Made by a program: the position numbers and the translations under genes. From the NCBI RefSeq assembly GCF_004362405.1, contig NZ_SNXE01000002.1, positions 426,191 through 490,190 on the forward strand: a DNA stretch of 64,000 nucleotides. The letters are read 5' to 3'. The DNA comes from Roseateles asaccharophilus (lineage in GTDB: Bacteria > Pseudomonadota > Gammaproteobacteria > Burkholderiales > Burkholderiaceae_C). Shown in pieces: positions 8,757 through 17,164 of this stretch. The number at the start of each line of letters is the position of its first letter. The stretch's first letter is position 1. The notes beneath the pieces were generated by a model. It made no database searches and was not told the DNA's origin. It was given only the letters and a program-made list of their open reading frames with translations.

Positions 8757-10820
8757 ATGAGCCAAGCCGCCTCCAATCCCCTGCTGCAAGACTGGAACGA
8801 TCAGCCCTACGGCCTGCCGCCTTTTGCCCGCATCGAGGCCGCGCATTTCGCCCCGGCCTTCGAGGCTGCCCTGGCCGAGCATCGCGCCGAGCTGGACCGC
8901 ATCGCGGCCCAGGCCGAGCCGCCCAGCTTCGAGAACACCATCGCGGCCTTTGACCGCAGCGGCCGCCTGCTGGCGCGCCTGGAGCATCTCTTCTACACCC
9001 TGGGCGCCTCCGCCACCTCGCCCGAGTTGCAGGCCGCCCAGCGCGCCCTGGCTGCGCCGCTGGCCGCCCATGGCAATGCCGTCTACATGCATGCCGCGCT
9101 GTTCAAGCGCGTGGACGCGCTGTACGCCGAGCGCCAGGCCCTGCGCCTGAGCCCCGAGCAGCTGCGTCTGCTGGAACGCATCCATCTGGACTTCGTGCGC
9201 GCCGGCGCCAAGCTGCAGGGCGAGGCCCAGTCCCGCTATGCCCAGGTGGTGGAGCGTCTGGCCGAGCTGCACACCCTGTTCGGCCAGAACGTGCTGGCCG
9301 ATGAGAGCAGCTACCAGCTGCTGCTGCGCAGCGAGGACGAGCTGGCCGGCCTGCCCGACTTCGTGCGCGCCGCGGCCCGCCAGGCCGCCGTGGACCGCGG
9401 CCTGGGCGAGGATGCCAGCGCCCATGTGATCACGCTCTCGCGCTCCCTGATCGTGCCCTTCCTGAGCTTCAGCGAGCGTCGCGATCTGCGCGAGCAGGCC
9501 TGGCGCGCCTGGATCGGCCGGGGCGAGAAGGACGGCGCCACCGACAACCGCGCCGTGGCCCAGGAGATCCTCACCCTGCGCAAGGAGCAGGCCCGCCTGC
9601 ATGGTCATGCCTGCTATGCCGACTACGCCCTGGCCGACACCATGGCCGGCTCGCGCGAGGCGGTGCTGGGCCTGCTCAACCAGGTCTGGGAGCCGGCCAA
9701 GCAGGCCGCTGCCGCCGAGCGCGAGCAGCTCGAGGGCATGATGACCTCGCTGGATCACCGCTTCCCGCTGGAGGCCTGGGACTGGCGCTTCTATGCCGAG
9801 AAGGTGCGCAAGGCCCGCTACGAGCTGGACGATGCCGAGGTCAAGCCCTACTTCTCGCTGGACGCCATGGTGCAGGCCCTGTTCGACTGCGCTGGCCGCC
9901 TCTTCGGCCTGAAGTTCCTGGCCCGGCCCCAGGTGGCGGGCTACCACCCCGACGTCAAGGTCTACGAGGTGCAGGGCGCGGATGGCGCCTTGCGCGGCGT
10001 CTTTGTGCAGGACAACTTTGCCCGCCCCACCAAGCGCAGCGGCGCCTGGATGAATGCGCTGCGCTGGCAGGCCCGCAACGGCATCGATGCCCTGCCCATC
10101 ATCCTGAACAACAACAACTTCGCCAAGGGCGCGGCGGGTGAGCCCACCCTGCTGTCCTTCGACGACGCGCGCACCCTGTTCCACGAATTTGGCCACGGCC
10201 TGCACGGCCTGCTTTCGGACGTGGAGTACGAGCGCCTCTCGGGCACCCAGGTGCTGCGCGACTTCGTGGAACTGCCCTCGCAGATCTTCGAGCACTGGAT
10301 CAATGAGCCCGAGGTGCTCAAGCAGCACGCCCGCCACTACAAGACCGGCGAGCCCATCCCCGATGTCCTGCTGGCCAAGATCAAGGCCGCCGAGCTCTTC
10401 AACCAGGGCTACGAGACCGTGCGCTACACCGCCAGCGCCCTGGTGGATCTGGCCGTGCACTCGCGCACCGAGGCCCAGGGGCCGGACATCACCGCTTTCG
10501 AGGCCCAGACCATGGCCGATTACGGCCTGCCCGCGGCCATCGGTATGAATCACCGCCTGGCGCACTTCCAGCATCTCTTCAGCGGCAGCGGCTATGCCGC
10601 CGGCTACTACGTCTATATGTGGGCCGAGGTGCTGGATGCGGACGGCTACGAGGCCTTCAAGGAGGCTGGCAACCCCTTCGACGCCCAGGTGGCCCAGCGT
10701 CTGCTGACGCATATCTATGCCGCGGGCAATAGCTGCGAGCCGCGAGCCACCTACCGCGCCTTCCGCGGGCGCGATGCCCAGGTGCAGCCCATGCTGCGCG
10801 GGCGCGGCCTGCTGGTCTGA
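8757..10820 (+). CDS. prlC: Oligopeptidase A (M3 family zinc metallopeptidase)
   Basis: This 687-residue cytoplasmic peptidase degrades oligopeptides, including cleaved signal peptides in E. coli. The zinc site HEFGH is at residues 476-480 (TLFHEFGHGLHGLLSD), with the downstream FVELPSQIFEHW supplying the third ligand region. The C-terminal YYVYMWAEVLDADGYEAF is also standard for the family. The ATG at 8757 matches the family N-terminus (NPLLQDWNDQPYGLPPFARI); the frame is open earlier but that part overlaps the terminator. Length is normal and no defects are seen. Confidence 0.95.
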   Translation: MSQAASNPLLQDWNDQPYGLPPFARIEAAHFAPAFEAALAEHRAELDRIAAQAEPPSFENTIAAFDRSGRLLARLEHLFYTLGASATSPELQAAQRALAAPLAAHGNAVYMHAALFKRVDALYAERQALRLSPEQLRLLERIHLDFVRAGAKLQGEAQSRYAQVVERLAELHTLFGQNVLADESSYQLLLRSEDELAGLPDFVRAAARQAAVDRGLGEDASAHVITLSRSLIVPFLSFSERRDLREQAWRAWIGRGEKDGATDNRAVAQEILTLRKEQARLHGHACYADYALADTMAGSREAVLGLLNQVWEPAKQAAAAEREQLEGMMTSLDHRFPLEAWDWRFYAEKVRKARYELDDAEVKPYFSLDAMVQALFDCAGRLFGLKFLARPQVAGYHPDVKVYEVQGADGALRGVFVQDNFARPTKRSGAWMNALRWQARNGIDALPIILNNNNFAKGAAGEPTLLSFDDARTLFHEFGHGLHGLLSDVEYERLSGTQVLRDFVELPSQIFEHWINEPEVLKQHARHYKTGEPIPDVLLAKIKAAELFNQGYETVRYTASALVDLAVHSRTEAQGPDITAFEAQTMADYGLPAAIGMNHRLAHFQHLFSGSGYAAGYYVYMWAEVLDADGYEAFKEAGNPFDAQVAQRLLTHIYAAGNSCEPRATYRAFRGRDAQVQPMLRGRGLLV

Positions 10821-10854
10821 GCGTTTGGTTTATCGCGCCATGAAGGCCGGCGCC

Positions 10855-11241
10855 TCAGGCGTCGGCCGGAAAGCGCTCGTCCAGGCCGGCCAGAAAGGCC
10901 TTGAAGTCAATGGGCTTGGTCCAGTAGGCGGCAAAGCCCGCGGCCAGGGCCCGGCGTATGTCCTCGGGCATGGCATTGGCCGAGAGCGCGATGCAAGGAA
11001 TGCCGGCCGTCAGGGCATCGGCTTGCAGCAGACGCATCACCTCGTAACCGTCCATATCGGGCAGCTGCATGTCCAGCAGGATGAGCTGCGGGTGCTGCCG
11101 CCGCGCTGCCTCCAGGCCGCTGGCACCGTCGGGTGAGCAGCTGAGCTGCAGATGGGGGCGCTGGGCCACCAGTTCCTCCACGACCAGCTGATTGACCGGG
11201 TTGTCTTCGATATAGAGGATCTGGGGCGGGGCACTGCGCAT
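10855..11241 (-). CDS. Single-domain response regulator
   Basis: The predicted product has 128 residues and is only a receiver domain. The acidic pocket (YIEDNPVN), the phospho-acceptor Asp in LILLDMQLPDMDGYEV, the Ser/Ala switch region (IALSANAM) and the conserved Lys in YWTKPIDF are all present. There is no output domain, so it works as a CheY/Spo0F-like relay or protein-binding regulator. No kinase is adjacent. The hybrid kinase with a free HPt domain at 1574 is a possible partner but is 7 kb away. The ATG at 11241 is preferred; an in-frame ATG at 11277 would add 12 residues. Confidence 0.85.
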   Translation of the reverse strand: MRSAPPQILYIEDNPVNQLVVEELVAQRPHLQLSCSPDGASGLEAARRQHPQLILLDMQLPDMDGYEVMRLLQADALTAGIPCIALSANAMPEDIRRALAAGFAAYWTKPIDFKAFLAGLDERFPADA

Positions 11242-11329
11242 GGCCTCGACTGTAGCTCGGCTTGAGCCCGCCTCCATCCCGTGGCAGCATGCCGGGCCTT
11301 GCGATTGACAAAGTCTGGGAGTGGCGCAC

Positions 11330-12331
11330 ATGCATATCGGAGTCTTGACCGGCGGCGGGGACTGTTCGGGCCTCAATGCCTTGCTGCGCGGCCTGGTCCT
11401 GAACCTGGTCGAACGCCACGGTCTGCGGGTCAGCGGCGTGCGCCAGGGTTTTCTGGGCCTGCTGGAAGACCGGGTCGAGCCGCTGAGCCCCGAGCGCGTG
11501 CGCGGCCAGCTCCTGGAAGGCGGCAGCCTGCTGGGCTGTCACAACAAGGCCAATCCCTTTGCCTATTTCGGAGCGGGCGGAGCGGACTGTTCCGAGCGCG
11601 TGCTGGCCTGCGCCCAGCGCCACGGCCTGGACGCCCTGGTGGTGGTGGGCGGCGACGGCACCATGAGCATTGCCGAGCGCATTCACCGCCTGGGCGTGCC
11701 GGTGCTGGGCCTGCCCAAGACCATCGACAACGACCTGATGCACAACGAGCGCAGCCTGGGCTTTGACAGCGCCGTCGAGGTGGTGTCCCAGGCCCTGCGC
11801 CGGCTCAAGACCACGGCCGCCAGCCATGGCCGGGTGCTGCTGCTGGAAGCCATGGGCCGCACCGCCGGCTGGCTGGCCCTGGAGGGCGGCCTGGCCGGTG
11901 GGGCCGATCTGATCGTCTTGCCCGAGCTGGGCTTTGAGGAGGCCGAGCTGCTGCAGCGCTGCCAGGCCCTGCTGGCCCGCCAGGGCCATGCGGTGGTCTG
12001 CGTGGCCGAGGGTGCGGCCTCGGTGGAAGCCCTGCGCCCGCGCCTGCAGGCCGGTCTGGGCGAGGGTGTGGAGCTGCGCAGCCTGGTGCTCGGGCATCTG
12101 CAGCGCGGCGGCGAGCCCACGCCGTTTGACCGGGTGCTGGGCAGCCGCCTGGGCGTGATGGGGGCGGAGGCCGTGGTGGCGCGGCGCTTTGGCCAGCTGC
12201 TGAGCTGGCAGGGCCAGGGCTGTGAGTTCCGGCCCCTGGCCGATGTGGTGGGCCAGCCCCGCCTGGTGCCGCCCGGCCATGAGCTGGTGCGCACCGCCCA
12301 GGGCCTGGGGGCGGTCCTCGCTCGGGGTTAA
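11330..12331 (+). CDS. pfkA: 6-phosphofructokinase
   Basis: The predicted product has 333 residues. It phosphorylates fructose-6-phosphate to the 1,6-bisphosphate in glycolysis. GVLTGGGDCSGLNA opens the protein, GGDGT is at 107-111 and the catalytic PKTIDND at 129-135, followed by EAMGRTAGWLA and a C-terminal LGHLQRGGEPTPFDR. The nucleotide-site residue after GGD is Gly, as in ATP enzymes, whereas Lys130 in PKTIDND is the residue usual in PPi enzymes. This Gly/Lys combination occurs in ATP-dependent actinobacterial PFKs, so ATP is the likelier donor (inference). A GGGAG ribosome site at 11316-11320 favours the ATG at 11330 over the GTG at 11321. Confidence 0.9.
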   Translation: MHIGVLTGGGDCSGLNALLRGLVLNLVERHGLRVSGVRQGFLGLLEDRVEPLSPERVRGQLLEGGSLLGCHNKANPFAYFGAGGADCSERVLACAQRHGLDALVVVGGDGTMSIAERIHRLGVPVLGLPKTIDNDLMHNERSLGFDSAVEVVSQALRRLKTTAASHGRVLLLEAMGRTAGWLALEGGLAGGADLIVLPELGFEEAELLQRCQALLARQGHAVVCVAEGAASVEALRPRLQAGLGEGVELRSLVLGHLQRGGEPTPFDRVLGSRLGVMGAEAVVARRFGQLLSWQGQGCEFRPLADVVGQPRLVPPGHELVRTAQGLGAVLARG

Positions 12332-12341
12332 CCCGCGCATT

Positions 12342-12361
12342 CGTCGCCGCGGGCGACGTTT
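12342..12361 (+). terminator. Hairpin after pfkA
   Basis: CGTCGCC pairs with GGCGACG around a three-base loop and is followed by three T residues, 11 bases after the pfkA stop. The short T-run makes it a weak terminator candidate. Confidence 0.45.
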
Positions 12362-12474
12362 CATCGGGCGGGCCTGCACTTCGTCGCAGGCCTGTTGAGG
12401 CGGGGCAGGGGGCTCGCGACACTGCGTCCATCGCAGGCCGCCAAGACGCGGCAGCCACCCTCAAGGAGCCCGCC

Positions 12475-12768
12475 ATGAACCGCAAGAATTCGCTGATCAC
12501 CACCCCCTCCAGCGCCGCGCGCGCCCTGGCCGGCTACGACCGCCGCGCCGGCCTGCGTGGCCTGGCCTCCCTGGGTCTGGCGGCCGTGGTGGTGGCCAGC
12601 CTGGGCGCTGCCCTGCAGGCCTCGGCCCAGCCCCGCCCTCAGCCCCAGGGCCTGCAGCAGCTGCCCGCGGTGCTCATCGTCGGCAAGAGCCAGGCCGCCG
12701 TGGTGCACCAGCTGCCGCGCGTGCTGATCGAGGGCCACCGCCAGGCCACCGCCCCGCTCGCCGAGTGA
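12475..12768 (+). CDS. Small exported or membrane-anchored protein with internal duplication
   Basis: The predicted product has 97 residues. A hydrophobic helix at about 28-50 (LRGLASLGLAAVVVASLG) follows a basic N-terminus and ends in ALQASA, so it is either a long signal peptide or an anchor. The tail contains two copies of a short unit, LPAVLIVGKSQ and LPRVLIEGHRQ, about 20 residues apart. GGAGCC lies upstream of the ATG as a ribosome site. I know no characterised family for it. It lies between pfkA and a short-chain dehydrogenase in the same direction. Confidence 0.7.
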   Translation: MNRKNSLITTPSSAARALAGYDRRAGLRGLASLGLAAVVVASLGAALQASAQPRPQPQGLQQLPAVLIVGKSQAAVVHQLPRVLIEGHRQATAPLAE

Positions 12769-12837
12769 GTTGGTGCATGATGCGGGCTCCGGCGCTCCCG
12801 TGGTGCCGCTGAACCCCTCTCATTGCCCCAGCACACC

Positions 12838-13614
12838 ATGAGCGCTGCCGCCCCGAGTTCCCCCGCTGTTTCCTCGCCTCGCTACGCCCTGGTCACCGGT
12901 GCCGGCAGCGGCATTGGCCGGGCCTGCGCCCAGGCCTTGATGCACGCGGGCTGGACCGTGGCCCTGGTGGGTCGGCGCGAGGCGGCGCTGACCGAGACCG
13001 CTGCGGCAGCGCCCGAGCGCGCCCTGGTGCTGGCCGGCGATGTGAGCCGGCCCGAGGCGGTGCGCGAAATCTTCGCGGCCGTGGAGCAGCGCTTCGGCCG
13101 CCTGGATCTGCTCTTCAACAATGCCGGGCTCTCGGCCCCGGCCGTGCCGGTGGACGAGCTGAGCTTCGAGCAGTGGCAGGCGGTGGTGGATGTGAACCTC
13201 AGCGGCAGCTTTCTCTGTGCCCAGGCCGCCTTTGCCCTGATGAAGCGCCAGAACCCGCGTGGCGGCCGCATCATCAACAACGGTTCGATCTCGGCCTACG
13301 CGCCGCGCCCCAACTCCGCGCCCTACACGGCCACCAAGCACGCCATCAGCGGCCTGAGCAAGGCCCTGGCCCTGGACGGCCGGGCCTTCGACATCGCCGT
13401 GGGCCAGCTCGACATCGGCAATGCCCTGACGGAGATGGCCCGCCCCATGACCCAGGGCGTTCGCCAGGCCAATGGCCAGATCGCGGTGGAGCCCACCATG
13501 GATGTCCAGCATGTGGCCGAGGCCCTGCTGCATATGGCGTCCCTGCCGCTCTCGGCCAATGTCTTGAATATGACGGTGATGGCCACATCTATGCCTTTTG
13601 TCGGTCGCGGCTGA
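12838..13614 (+). CDS. SDR family oxidoreductase
   Basis: The predicted product is a 258-residue classical short-chain dehydrogenase using NAD(P). It has the Rossmann glycine motif [12 protein letters not shown], the catalytic Ser in NGSISAYAP and the YxxxK pair in [11 protein letters not shown]. It differs from many relatives after the active site ([16 protein letters not shown] instead of a proline-glycine motif). The substrate cannot be told from sequence. The ATG at 12838 gives a normal N-terminus; a TTG at 12823 is the alternative. The next small membrane gene starts 22 bases downstream and is probably in the same transcript. Confidence 0.9.
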   Translation: MSAAAPSSPAVSSPRYALVTGAGSGIGRACAQALMHAGWTVALVGRREAALTETAAAAPERALVLAGDVSRPEAVREIFAAVEQRFGRLDLLFNNAGLSAPAVPVDELSFEQWQAVVDVNLSGSFLCAQAAFALMKRQNPRGGRIINNGSISAYAPRPNSAPYTATKHAISGLSKALALDGRAFDIAVGQLDIGNALTEMARPMTQGVRQANGQIAVEPTMDVQHVAEALLHMASLPLSANVLNMTVMATSMPFVGRG

Positions 13615-13636
13615 GCGGCCAAGGAAGAAACCACTG

Positions 13637-13933
13637 ATGCTCTCTGCCCTCGCTTCGTTTGCCCTGCGCCTGCTGCTGGCGGTCGCCACCGTGGTGCTGG
13701 TGCTCGCGCTGATGGGCGTGGCCCTGCTGACCCTGCTGGGCCTCACGATCTGGAGCCTGATCCGCGGCCGCAAGCCGGTGCTGGACCTCTCGGGCTTTGC
13801 CCGGGCGCGTCAGTTCCGGGCCGGCGCTGGCGTGGGCGGTGGCGGTGCCTTCGGTCGCCGCGCGCCCGCGGGCGAAGTCGTGGATGTGGAAGTGCGCGAG
13901 GTCAAGCCCGAGCAGGCGCGGCTGGAGCCCTGA
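13637..13933 (+). CDS. Small membrane protein of unknown function
   Basis: The predicted product has 98 residues. Residues about 5-42 are strongly hydrophobic (one long or two short transmembrane helices). A basic, glycine-rich stretch (RARQFRAGAGVGGGGAFGRR) follows, then an acidic C-terminus with VVDVEVREV. An AAGGAAG ribosome site at 13621-13627 fits the ATG at 13637. No family is recognised. It converges on rsgA with 25 bases between stops. Confidence 0.7.
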   Translation: MLSALASFALRLLLAVATVVLVLALMGVALLTLLGLTIWSLIRGRKPVLDLSGFARARQFRAGAGVGGGGAFGRRAPAGEVVDVEVREVKPEQARLEP

Positions 13934-13958
13934 ACCCGGGCCAGGACCGAGCCGGGCC

Positions 13959-14870
13959 TTACCAGCGCTGGCGGCTCAGCTCTTCCAGGATCTCACCGTA
14001 GATGCGGTAGCGCGAGGCGCTGATCTGCCCCGCCTGCAGCGCGGCGATCACGCCGCAGCCCGGCTCGTGCTGGTGCGTGCAGTTGTAGAAGCGGCAGTCG
14101 CCCGCATGGGCGCGCAGATCCGGCATCAGCAGGGGCAGCTGGGCCGGCTCGATCTGCTTGAGGCCGAACTCCTGGAAACCCGGTGAATCGATCAGGGCGG
14201 TGCGCGGCTGGGCCTCGTCCATCCAGTACCACTGCGTGGTGGTGGTGGTGTGGCGGCCCGAGTTCAGGGCCTGGGAGATATCGCCCACCTGGGCCTGGGC
14301 ATCAGGCACCAGCAGATTGATCAGGGTGCTCTTGCCCGTGCCGCTGGGGCCCAGCACAAAGGTCCGCTTGCCCTGCAGCCAGGGCGTGAGCAGGGCGCGC
14401 GAGCCCGCAGGGTCGGCCTTGAGCGCCACCTCCATCACCTCCATGCCCATATCGCGGTAGGGCTGCAGGCGCTCGCGCGCCGCGGCCGCGCCGGGCAGGT
14501 CGGTCTTGTTCAGGGCGATGCGGGCGCTGATGCCGGCGCTCTCCGCGGCGATCAGGGCGCGGGCCAGCTGGCTTTCGCTGAACACCGGCTCCACCGCCAC
14601 CAGCACCAGCAGCTGGTCCAGATTGGCGGCAAAGCTCTTGGTCTTCCACTCGTCCTGGCGGAACAGCAGATTGCGGCGCGGCTCCACGGCCTCGATCACG
14701 CCCTCATCGCCGCTGGGCGCCCAGCGCACCTGGTCGCCCACCACGCAGTCACTCTTCTTGCCGCGCGGGTGGCAGACATGGCGCTGCCCCTGCGCGTCTT
14801 CCACGATGTAGTGCCGGCCGTGGCCGCGCACCACCAGGCCCAGATCCAGATGGGCGTGCTTGCTGCTCAT
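13959..14870 (-). CDS. rsgA: Ribosome small subunit-dependent GTPase RsgA
   Basis: The predicted product is a 303-residue circularly permuted GTPase that acts in late 30S maturation. The order of motifs is permuted as in the family: G4 (NKTD) before G1 (GPSGTGKST) and G3 (DSPGFQEFG). An N-terminal OB-fold precedes them, and a C-terminal zinc-binding segment carries the Cys/His set in DCRFYNCTHQHEPGC. Length is normal. It overlaps the upstream dehydratase gene by 4 bases (ATGA). Confidence 0.95.
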   Translation of the reverse strand: MSSKHAHLDLGLVVRGHGRHYIVEDAQGQRHVCHPRGKKSDCVVGDQVRWAPSGDEGVIEAVEPRRNLLFRQDEWKTKSFAANLDQLLVLVAVEPVFSESQLARALIAAESAGISARIALNKTDLPGAAAARERLQPYRDMGMEVMEVALKADPAGSRALLTPWLQGKRTFVLGPSGTGKSTLINLLVPDAQAQVGDISQALNSGRHTTTTTQWYWMDEAQPRTALIDSPGFQEFGLKQIEPAQLPLLMPDLRAHAGDCRFYNCTHQHEPGCGVIAALQAGQISASRYRIYGEILEELSRQRW

Positions 14871-15202
14871 TGAGCGGCTTCGGCTTCCGGCAGGGCCGAG
14901 ACCTGGGCCGCGCAGATGAAGTCATTGCTGGTCAGCCCCTTGGCGCTGTGGGTGCTGAAGCTCACGGTGCAGGCGCCATAGCTCACCATCAGATCGGGAT
15001 GGTGGTCCTGGGCATGGGCCAGCTCGGCCACGGCATTCACAAAGGCCATGGTCTGGTAGAAGTTCTCGAAGCGGAAGGCACGGGCGATCAGCTTGTTCTC
15101 GGCATCCGGCTGCCAGCCGGGCACCTGACCCAGCCAGGTGGGCAGCTGTTCGGCGGGAATGGGTTCACGCTGGGGCGTGCATTGGGCAAGCAGAAGATTC
15201 AT
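14867..15202 (-). CDS. phhB: 4a-hydroxytetrahydrobiopterin dehydratase
   Basis: The predicted product is a 111-residue pterin-4a-carbinolamine dehydratase. It recycles the oxidised pterin cofactor made by aromatic amino-acid hydroxylases, and in some bacteria the fold serves molybdopterin enzymes. The signature FENFYQTMAFVNAVAELAHA with the His pair in QDHHPDLMVSY is present, plus VSFSTHSAKGLT. No phenylalanine hydroxylase lies in the window. The gene sits between the M48 protease and rsgA on the same strand. Confidence 0.9.
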   Translation of the reverse strand: MNLLLAQCTPQREPIPAEQLPTWLGQVPGWQPDAENKLIARAFRFENFYQTMAFVNAVAELAHAQDHHPDLMVSYGACTVSFSTHSAKGLTSNDFICAAQVSALPEAEAAQ

Positions 15203-15223
15203 GGCGGGGCTCGTTCGGCGTGT

Positions 15224-16510
15224 TCAGTGGGCGGCAATGGCGGCCAGGCGTTCGCTGGCCGGCGGATGCGAGTAGTAGAAGCGCGCATACACCGGGTCCG
15301 GCGTCAGGGTGCCGGCATTGTCCTCGTGCAGCTTGAGCAGGGCCGAGGCCAGGTCGGCGCCGCTGGCCTGGGCGCAGGCATAGGCATCGGCCTGGAACTC
15401 GTCGCGGCGCGAGAGCAGGCTGCCCAGGGGCGTGAAGAAGAAGCCGAACACCGGCAGCACCAGCAGGAAGAGCAGCAGGGCCAGGGCGTCGTTGGGCAGT
15501 CGGCCGTCCAGATTGGGCTGCACGCCAAAAGCCAGGTAGAAGCCCGGCTGGCCCGAGAGCCAGCCCAGCAGGGCGAAGGCCGCCAGGCTCAGGGCGAACA
15601 TGGTGAGCATGCGCTTGAGCACATGCTTGTGCTTGAAGTGGCCCAGCTCATGGGCCAGCACCGCCTCCACCTCGGCGCCGTTCAGGCGCGCCAGCAAGGT
15701 GTCGAAGAAGACCACGCGCTTGGCCGCGCCGATGCCGGTGAAGTAGGCATTGCCATGGGCCGAGCGGCGGCTGCCGTCCATCACGAACAGGCCCTTGGCC
15801 GCAAAGCCGCAGCGCGCCATCAGGCCTTGCACCCGCTGCCGCAGGCTCTCGTCGGCCAGGGGCTCGAACTTGTTGAACAGGGGCGCGATCACCGTGGGGT
15901 AGAGCACCAGGATCAGCAGATTGAAGCCCATCCAGGCGCCCCAGGCCCAGGCCCACCAGTAGGGGCCGGCCGCGCCCATCAGCCACAGGATCAGGGCGGC
16001 GATGGGCAGGCCGATCAGGGCGCCCACGGCCAGGCCCTTGAGGCTGTCGGCCAGGTAGAGCTTCCACGTCATGCGGTTGAAGCCGAAGCGCTGCTCGATG
16101 CGGAAGGTGCTGTAGAGCTCGAAGGGCAGGTCCAGCAGGCCGCCGATCAGGGCAAAGGCCGCCAGCAGGCTCAGCTGATAGGCCATGGGCGACCAGCCCA
16201 GGCCGTGCAGGGCGCTGTTGAGCAGATCCAGGCCGCCCAGCAGGGTCCAGCCCAGCAGCACGGCGGCATTGAAGGCCAGGCTCAGCAGGCCGAAGCGGGC
16301 GCGGGCCACGGTGTAGTCGGCCGCCTTCTGGTGGGCCGCCAGCGGCACGGTGGCGGCGAAGGCGGCGGGCACGGCGTCACGGTGGCGCATCACATGGCGC
16401 ACCTGGCGGCCGTTGAGCCAGAACTTGATCAAAAGGCTCAGCAGCAGGGCCGCGGCGAAGACATAGCTCAGGACGGTGGGATTCAGCACAAGAAAATTCG
16501 CGGACGGCAT
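15224..16510 (-). CDS. M48 family (Ste24/CAAX-protease-like) membrane metallopeptidase
   Basis: The predicted product is a 428-residue integral membrane zinc peptidase. The active site VLAHELGHFKHKH is followed by hydrophobic helices and by the third zinc ligand region (SRRDEFQADAYA). The N-terminal half has four to five helices, as in Ste24-type proteases. It ends in HPPASERLAAI, a typical tail. It probably works in membrane protein quality control (inference). The ATG at 16510 gives the expected short N-terminus. The gene is divergent from orn with 65 bases between the starts. Confidence 0.9.
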   Translation of the reverse strand: MPSANFLVLNPTVLSYVFAAALLLSLLIKFWLNGRQVRHVMRHRDAVPAAFAATVPLAAHQKAADYTVARARFGLLSLAFNAAVLLGWTLLGGLDLLNSALHGLGWSPMAYQLSLLAAFALIGGLLDLPFELYSTFRIEQRFGFNRMTWKLYLADSLKGLAVGALIGLPIAALILWLMGAAGPYWWAWAWGAWMGFNLLILVLYPTVIAPLFNKFEPLADESLRQRVQGLMARCGFAAKGLFVMDGSRRSAHGNAYFTGIGAAKRVVFFDTLLARLNGAEVEAVLAHELGHFKHKHVLKRMLTMFALSLAAFALLGWLSGQPGFYLAFGVQPNLDGRLPNDALALLLFLLVLPVFGFFFTPLGSLLSRRDEFQADAYACAQASGADLASALLKLHEDNAGTLTPDPVYARFYYSHPPASERLAAIAAH

Positions 16511-16575
16511 GGACGGGAGTGTAGGGCTGCGACAATGCGCCGTCTGAAGACAAGGATTCAAAAGAGAGTCAAGCC

Positions 16576-17139
16576 ATGAGCGAGAACCCCCTGCTGGCCA
16601 GCAGCGACCAGAACCTGATCTGGATCGACCTGGAGATGACCGGCCTGTTCCCCGACCGCGACCGCATCATCGAGGTGGCCGTGGTGGTGACCGATCCGCA
16701 TCTGACCGTGCGCGTCGAGGGCCCGGTGTTCGCCATCCACCAGAGCGACGCCACGCTGGACGCCATGGACAACTGGAACAAGGGCACGCACGGCAAGAGC
16801 GGCCTGATCGACCGCGTCAAGGCCTCCACCATCACGGAGGAGCAGGCCAGCGCCCAGGTCATCGAGTTCCTCAAGGCCTATGTGCCCAAGGGCAAGTCGC
16901 CCATGTGCGGCAACAGCATCTGCCAGGACCGCCGCTTCCTGGCCAACTACATGCCCCAGCTGGAAGACTTCTTCCACTACCGCAACCTCGACGTCTCCAC
17001 GCTCAAGGAGCTGGCACGGCGCTGGAAGCCCGGCATCATCGACGGCTTCAAGAAGGCCCAGAAGCACACCGCCCTGGCCGATATCCACGAGTCCATCGAT
17101 GAGCTCGCCTACTACCGCGAGCACTTTTTGAGCCTCTGA
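16576..17139 (+). CDS. orn: Oligoribonuclease
   Basis: The predicted product is a 187-residue DEDDh 3'-5' exonuclease. It degrades RNAs of two to five nucleotides, including pGpG from cyclic di-GMP breakdown, and is essential in many proteobacteria. The acidic residues appear in [20 protein letters not shown] and the final [14 protein letters not shown]. The length matches E. coli Orn. Several diguanylate cyclases and a PilZ protein are encoded in this window, so its pGpG-clearing role is relevant here. Confidence 0.95.
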   Translation: MSENPLLASSDQNLIWIDLEMTGLFPDRDRIIEVAVVVTDPHLTVRVEGPVFAIHQSDATLDAMDNWNKGTHGKSGLIDRVKASTITEEQASAQVIEFLKAYVPKGKSPMCGNSICQDRRFLANYMPQLEDFFHYRNLDVSTLKELARRWKPGIIDGFKKAQKHTALADIHESIDELAYYREHFLSL

Positions 17140-17164
17140 TCCTCCACGGCCCGCTGTCCTGGCG

